A stretch of DNA of 52,319 bases, from contig CAIZRK010000039.1 in the NCBI GenBank assembly GCA_903935355.1, forward strand, positions 1 through 52,319, read 5' to 3'. Of the stretch, positions 48,802 through 52,319 are shown in pieces (position 1 is the stretch's first letter; the number at the start of each line of letters is the position of its first letter). A program made the position numbers and the translations under genes. The DNA comes from an uncultured beta proteobacterium. Lineage in GTDB: Bacteria > Pseudomonadota > Gammaproteobacteria > Burkholderiales > Burkholderiaceae. Under the pieces are notes generated by a model. That model ran no database searches. It saw only the letters and a program-made list of their open reading frames with translations, and had not been told where the DNA came from.

Positions 48802-48828
48802 ACCCCAGATTAGGCAACTATCTGGGGT
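48802..48828. terminator. Terminator-like hairpin shared with the MFS stop codon
   Basis: ACCCCAGAT and ATCTGGGGT form a perfect 9-bp stem with a 9-base loop; a T-rich stretch (TTTGGTGTTATT) follows on the plus side. It ends the small Pho-regulated gene. The right arm lies inside the last codons of the convergent MFS gene, whose stop is at 48818-48820. Confidence 0.75.
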
Positions 48829-50050
48829 TTGGTGTTATTAGGGGCTCTTCCTTAGGTCTAAACACCCAAAATGCCAATAGCACCACGGCTAAACAGGCGC
48901 AAGTTCCAGAGAACATAAAAGCATAGCCTGGCCCCACTGACTCATAAAGCCAGCCAAAGATAAATGACGCTGGAAATAGCATTAAACCGGATGTCAGGTT
49001 AAACCACCCAAAAGCAGTACCTGCCATGCCAGGAGGAGCTAAGTCTGCCACTAAGGCTTTCTCAACCCCTTCAGTGGCTGCTTTAAATAGGCCATACAGT
49101 CCAAATAAAGCGAACAGCATCCCAATAGAAATTCCGGGTAAGCCCATCGCGAAATAAAAGAAGGCAAATACGCACCAGGCAATCACAATCAGATACTTAC
49201 GGCCAAAACGATCAGATAGGGCTGAAAGTGGTGTACCAAATACTGTGGTGATCAAAGATATAGTCGCCCACATCAAAGGTATCTGCTCCTGTGGCACCCC
49301 TAATTCTCTAGCCCTTAGTAATAAGAACATATCCGATGAATTTCCTAAGGCAAATATTCCGACCGTCAGGATGTAGCGTTTAAATTGCGGGGAAAGACCT
49401 GCTAGCGACCAAGAAAAGGGGGGGCTCTTCACTTGCTCTTCGCGAGCGGGTTCTCGCAGGCAAAGCGCCAAAATAACGGTAAAGACCCCTGGCACAATTG
49501 CCCAGAGAAAAATATCTCTCAAGGGGACATTAAGCCAAAGCAAGAAGGCTGCCAATAATGGGCCCACTACTGCCCCAGCATTATCCATCGAGCGGTGCAA
49601 TCCATAGGTAATACCCCGTTGATTTGCTGGCACACTTTGCGCAAGCAAGGCATCACGCGGTGAGCTTCTAAGACCCTTTCCTAGTCGATCGGTAAAACGA
49701 ATACATAAAACCCACATCCAAGAGCTAGCGATGGCGATCAGAGGTCGGCCTATCGCTGCCATAAAGTAGCCCACCACTATCCATGGTTTGGTTTTTTTAG
49801 TCTTATCAACGATCACGCCTGAGACTAATTTAAAAATACTAGAGGTTGCCTCGGCAACTCCTTCAATCAGACCCAATGCTTTAGGTCCGGCCATCAAAAC
49901 CGAAGCTAAATACAGCGGCATTAAGGGGTAGAGCATTTCGCTCGCAGCATCATTAAAGAAGCTGATGAGACCAATTAACCAAACAGTTTTAGGAAGAGAA
50001 AAGAGATTTTTAAACATATAGATGCCATGATGCACTGAATTTTGACTCAT
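48818..50050 (-). CDS. MFS transporter
   Basis: A 410-residue major facilitator with 12 predicted membrane helices. Loop 2-3 motif SGVIVDKTKKTKPW (about 97-110) and the N-terminal FFNDAASEMLYPLMPLYL (31-48) place it in a bacterial group of unassigned drug/solute carriers. DRLGKGLRSSPRDALLA (about 141-157) is typical of that group. The annotated start is the ATG at 50050; an ATG at residue 12 (MFKNLFSLPKTVW, 50017) is equally likely. Substrate unknown. Lies between the Pho-box gene and the H1-like/PPK2 pair. Confidence 0.85.
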   Translation of the reverse strand: MSQNSVHHGIYMFKNLFSLPKTVWLIGLISFFNDAASEMLYPLMPLYLASVLMAGPKALGLIEGVAEATSSIFKLVSGVIVDKTKKTKPWIVVGYFMAAIGRPLIAIASSWMWVLCIRFTDRLGKGLRSSPRDALLAQSVPANQRGITYGLHRSMDNAGAVVGPLLAAFLLWLNVPLRDIFLWAIVPGVFTVILALCLREPAREEQVKSPPFSWSLAGLSPQFKRYILTVGIFALGNSSDMFLLLRARELGVPQEQIPLMWATISLITTVFGTPLSALSDRFGRKYLIVIAWCVFAFFYFAMGLPGISIGMLFALFGLYGLFKAATEGVEKALVADLAPPGMAGTAFGWFNLTSGLMLFPASFIFGWLYESVGPGYAFMFSGTCACLAVVLLAFWVFRPKEEPLITPNPR

Positions 50051-50115
50051 TAAATAAACAGCTCAATATTGTCATAAATACTTGAAAGTAGAGGCAATAA
50101 ATCGTAGGATTGGAG

Positions 50116-50133
50116 GGTTGGCGAAAGCCCACC
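50116..50133 (+). other. GAAA-tetraloop hairpin in the leader of the H1-like gene
   Basis: GGTTGGC-GAAA-GCCCACC: a 7-bp stem with one mismatch and a GNRA tetraloop, 47 bases before the H1-like ATG. There is no T-run after it, so it is not a terminator; it may be a leader hairpin that stabilises the mRNA. Confidence 0.4.
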
Positions 50134-50180
50134 ATAAAAACAGATTAAAAAAAATAGATCTCTCTTTAAAGGAATGCATC

Positions 50181-50456
50181 ATGAATCAAAAAAAATTAGT
50201 CAAACAAATGTTAAAAAAGCTTGATAAGTTAGAAGCTGATAGAGAGAAATTGATCGACAAGTTAGCCAAGACTTTAGATAAGATGGAAAAAGCTGCGCCT
50301 GCTAAAAAAGCACCAGCAAAAAAAGTAGCTGCTAAGAAGGTTGCTGCTAAAAAAGCACCAGCGAAAAAAGCAGCTGCTAAGAAGGTTCCTGCTAAAAAAG
50401 CACCAGCGAAAAAAGCAGCTGCTAAGAAGGTGGCTCCACCTCCAGTTGCCGCTTAA
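50181..50456 (+). CDS. Histone H1-like Lys/Ala/Pro-tail protein
   Basis: A 91-residue protein. Residues 1-37 form a charged coiled coil (MNQKKLVKQMLKKLDKLEAD and on to KMEK); residues 38-84 are three near-identical 15-residue units of the PAKKAPAKKVAAKKV kind; the end is APPPVAA. This resembles the AlgP/PhaF-type H1-like tails that bind nucleic acid. I choose the ATG at 50181 (AAAGGA seven bases before) over an upstream frame from 50082 with an unrelated N-terminus. PPK2 starts 29 bases after the stop, so the two are probably co-transcribed. Confidence 0.82.
   Translation: MNQKKLVKQMLKKLDKLEADREKLIDKLAKTLDKMEKAAPAKKAPAKKVAAKKVAAKKAPAKKAAAKKVPAKKAPAKKAAAKKVAPPPVAA
50298..50432 (+). repeat. 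Three tandem 45-bp units in the H1-like gene
   Basis: Each 45-bp unit encodes 15 residues (P/A)AKKAPAKK(V/A)AAKKV. Units 2 and 3 are almost identical and unit 1 differs at a few positions. Such perfect units can slip and change the number of Lys-rich repeats between strains. Confidence 0.85.
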
Positions 50457-50485
50457 TTTACTAGCAAAGTATTGGACTCTGTCTT

Positions 50486-51250
50486 GTGAGTAAGTTAGAT
50501 CACCCTTATGAGGCAGAGCTAGAGCTTTTACAAATTCAATTAGTCAAACTTCAGCATCACATTATTGAAAAAGGTACGCGTCTTCTGGTCATATTGGAAG
50601 GCCGTGATACCGCCGGTAAAGATGGCACCATCAAAAGAATTACCGAACACCTTAGCCCAAGAGATAGTCGAGTAGTCGCATTAAATAAACCTTCCTCTCG
50701 CGAAGAAGGTGAATGGTATTTTCAGAGATATGTCGCAGAGCTACCTAGCGCTGGTGAGTTGGTTATTTTCAACCGCAGTTGGTATAACCGCGCTGGTGTT
50801 GAAAAAGTAATGGGCTTTTGTACTGATGCGCAATACAAACAGTTTATGGGTTCTGTAAATGAATTCGAGTCTTTGCTAGTGAACTCGGGTACTCAGATTA
50901 TTAAATACTACCTAGACATCAATAAAGAAGAGCAGGCTAAGCGCCTTAAAGATCGTGCTATTGATCCCTTAAAGCAGTGGAAGATTAGCCCGATTGATAG
51001 TCAAGCCCAAAAGATGTGGAAACCCTATAGCATTGCACGTAATCTAATGCTCGAGAAAACGAGTAGCGTAGATGCACCTTGGACTGTCATAGATGCCAAT
51101 GATAAAAAATTGACGCACCTCAATTTAATCCGGGATCTTTTATCTCGCGTCAATTATCCGAGTAAGGATAAGAAGATTCTCAAGGTAGACTCGAAAATAG
51201 TGCGGCCCTGCCCGCCTCTCTCAAATGCATTACCCAAGCTCGCTAAATAA
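50486..51250 (+). CDS. ppk2: Polyphosphate kinase 2
   Basis: Uses polyphosphate to phosphorylate ADP or GDP (or the reverse). The 254-residue protein is a single-domain PPK2 with Walker A GRDTAGKDGT (39-48), the lid motif SREEGEWYFQRY and Walker B VIFNRSWYNRAGVEKVMGF (about 95-113). The residue after Phe in Walker B is Asn rather than the Asp seen in many class I members. The start is GTG (50486-50488). It lies 29 bases after the H1-like gene. Direction (NTP-making or polyP-making) cannot be read from the sequence. Confidence 0.94.
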   Translation: MSKLDHPYEAELELLQIQLVKLQHHIIEKGTRLLVILEGRDTAGKDGTIKRITEHLSPRDSRVVALNKPSSREEGEWYFQRYVAELPSAGELVIFNRSWYNRAGVEKVMGFCTDAQYKQFMGSVNEFESLLVNSGTQIIKYYLDINKEEQAKRLKDRAIDPLKQWKISPIDSQAQKMWKPYSIARNLMLEKTSSVDAPWTVIDANDKKLTHLNLIRDLLSRVNYPSKDKKILKVDSKIVRPCPPLSNALPKLAK

Positions 51251-51256
51251 CTTTAA

Positions 51257-52150
51257 TTATCTAAAGAATTGTTGAGCTTCTTCTATCAGCTGTGCTGGTA
51301 GCTCCTCTGGAATGTAGTGACCACAAGCTAGCGATCTTCCTGTAACATCCCTCGCGACCTTTTCCCAATCATGTAGTGGTGCAAAACAGCTGTTTACTAA
51401 TCCATGCTCGCCCCATAACACGCGCAGGGGCATTGTGATCTCTTTTCCGAGTAATCGATCAGCACGATCATGCTCTAGGTCAATTGTTGCGGCAGCTCGG
51501 TAGTCTTCGCACATGGCGTGCATGCTTTGAAGATTGCTAACACCAGCAAGATATTGAGCCCAACAAGCAGGATCAAAAATATCCGTACCAGCATGGCGCC
51601 CCATATGGTTTTTAAGCCAAAACTCGGGGTTTGCTGCAATCATAGTTTCTGGAACGGGCTCAGGCTGAATTAAGAAGAACCAATGCCAATATCCCTTAGC
51701 AAATGCCATGGTGGTGTTTTCATACATCGTCAGGGTTGGTGAAATATCTAACACCATTACTCGTAGAACACTCTCTGGAAAATCCATTGCTAAGCGATGA
51801 GAGACACGACCCCCACGATCATGACCCATCAAGAAAAACTGTTTATACCCAAGGGTCTGCATCACGGCGTGCTGATCTGCAGCCATCGATCTTTTGGAAT
51901 AGGTGGAATGATCAGACTTGCCATGCGGCTTTGAAGAAGCCCCGTAGCCACGCAAATCAGTTACTACTACGGAATATTGTTTGGCCAATTGCGGTGCAAC
52001 TCGGTGCCAAATCGCTTTGGTTTGTGGAAAACCATGTAGCAAAAGTAATGGCGGACCAGAGCCACTGCTCTGACAAGCAATTTCTATTAAACCATCTGCC
52101 GAGTGAACAGTAATTGTTTTTTGCTCAAACCCAGGAATCTGAAAAGTCAT
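51257..52150 (-). CDS. Alpha/beta hydrolase, fluoroacetate/haloacetate dehalogenase-like
   Basis: A 297-residue hydrolase closely following fluoroacetate dehalogenase. The nucleophile is Asp111 in GHDRGGRVSHR, with Arg112 and Arg115 placed to hold a carboxylate. The catalytic acid is Asp135 (VLDISPT) and the histidine His278 (CGHYIPEE). His156 and Trp157 (YWHWFF) and Tyr217 (CEDYRA) fit the halide-stabilising trio. HGFPQTKAIWHRVAP is the oxyanion/cap lead-in. A different Asp-nucleophile hydrolase such as an epoxide hydrolase is the main alternative. Convergent with ppk2. Confidence 0.83.
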   Translation of the reverse strand: MTFQIPGFEQKTITVHSADGLIEIACQSSGSGPPLLLLHGFPQTKAIWHRVAPQLAKQYSVVVTDLRGYGASSKPHGKSDHSTYSKRSMAADQHAVMQTLGYKQFFLMGHDRGGRVSHRLAMDFPESVLRVMVLDISPTLTMYENTTMAFAKGYWHWFFLIQPEPVPETMIAANPEFWLKNHMGRHAGTDIFDPACWAQYLAGVSNLQSMHAMCEDYRAAATIDLEHDRADRLLGKEITMPLRVLWGEHGLVNSCFAPLHDWEKVARDVTGRSLACGHYIPEELPAQLIEEAQQFFR

Positions 52151-52165
52151 TGCGCTGTCTAATAA

Positions 52166-52196
52166 AAAAGAGCCTCCTAAATCAAGAGGCTCTTTT
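52166..52196 (-). terminator. Terminator downstream of the EF-hand gene
   Basis: AAAAGAGCCTC and GAGGCTCTTTT make an 11-bp perfect stem with a 9-base loop. On the minus strand it is followed by TTTTTTATTA, so it ends the EF-hand gene transcript; the hydrolase gene begins 15 bases further on. Confidence 0.88.
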
Positions 52197-52210
52197 AATT
52201 TGAATACCCA

Positions 52211-52319
52211 TCACCGATTAGCCATGGTTTCAATTTCAGCGACAGTGACATAGCCTTTGTTCTGAGAATCAATATAACTAAAATTACTGTAGATACGAGG
52301 CATGCAACCCTTAGCTTCA
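52211..52319 (-). CDS. EF-hand-like protein, C-terminal end only
   Basis: Only the last 35 codons lie in the window. They read EAKGCMPRIYSNFSYIDSQNKGYVT, then VAEIETMANR and TGA. DSQNKGYVTVAE has the 12-residue spacing of an EF-hand loop: Asp at 1, Gly at 6, a hydrophobic residue at 8 and Glu at 12. The residues at positions 3 and 5 are Gln and Lys instead of Asp/Asn, so calcium binding is doubtful. The remainder of the gene lies beyond the right edge. Confidence 0.65.
   Translation of the reverse strand, partial: EAKGCMPRIYSNFSYIDSQNKGYVTVAEIETMANR

Noticed and set aside
50082-50180. Longer H1-like protein beginning with MKVEAINRRIG
   Set aside because: No Shine-Dalgarno upstream, the hairpin at 50116 lies inside it, and the ATG at 50181 has AAAGGA.
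51080-51100. Second Pho-box-like CTGTCAT within ppk2
   Set aside because: Only a single half-site inside coding sequence, with no partner at 11 bases.

Overview
The window looks like chromosomal DNA of a Burkholderiaceae betaproteobacterium, most likely a Polynucleobacter-type freshwater bacterium. This is inferred from gene content and order (relA, tRNA-Val, thrS-infC-rpmI-rplT-pheST-ihfA-merR, tRNA-Pro; sucAB-lpdA-zapE; accA-tilS; dapA-bamC), the fairly AT-leaning base composition, very tight gene packing and the beta-type IF3 start. I see no insertion sequence, prophage, CRISPR array or integrase. It is mainly a core-genome region with a few unusual accessory genes.

Layout. 1-2309 (minus): a membrane sensor kinase and its overlapping response regulator, cut by the window edge. 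2423-8350 (minus): tRNA-Ser, lysC, tilS-accA, a HhH DNA glycosylase and cysS. 8436-13063: a TPR lipoprotein, ppiB-lpxH, suhB (minus), trmJ and cysE. 13128-15355: a SlyD-like isomerase, a RoxA-type ribosomal oxygenase and a small Ala/Pro lipoprotein. 15417-21308 (minus): bamC-dapA-methyltransferase-trpS-PHP phosphoesterase-zapE. 21309-26846 (minus): the 2-oxoglutarate dehydrogenase operon, facing a divergent HTH/pseudo-receiver regulator. 27927-28657: an H-NS-like gene with a long AT-rich leader, the only long gene-free stretch. 28658-38504 (minus): the translation cluster from relA to tRNA-Pro. 38538-45953: a CDF transporter/hydrolase fusion, CoA-transferase, ETF-quinone oxidoreductase, an MFS carrier and aroC. 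46025-52319: a CBS protein, a YihY-like membrane protein, wrbA-DUF2069, a Pho-box-controlled small protein, a second MFS carrier, a histone H1-like protein next to PPK2, a haloacetate dehalogenase-like hydrolase and the tail of an EF-hand protein.

How the parts work together. The core serves translation (four aminoacyl-tRNA synthetases, IF3, L20, L35, TilS, TrmJ, RoxA), central carbon (2-oxoglutarate dehydrogenase, CoA-transferase, ETF-QO), amino-acid biosynthesis (lysC, dapA, cysE, aroC) and the envelope (lpxH, bamC, accA). Stringent response (RelA) and polyphosphate (PPK2, a perfect Pho box) add a nutrient-stress theme.

The best candidates for something new are the single-ORF fusion of a CDF metal transporter with an alpha/beta hydrolase directly upstream of relA; a Lys/Ala/Pro-tailed histone H1-like protein 29 bp upstream of PPK2; a 62-residue orphan protein behind a textbook Pho box; and the divergent HTH/pseudo-receiver regulator next to sucA with palindromic sites between them. 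Start codons were revised for several genes (infC at ATC; thrS, cysS, sucA, rpmI, suhB, ETF-QO and others at internal starts).
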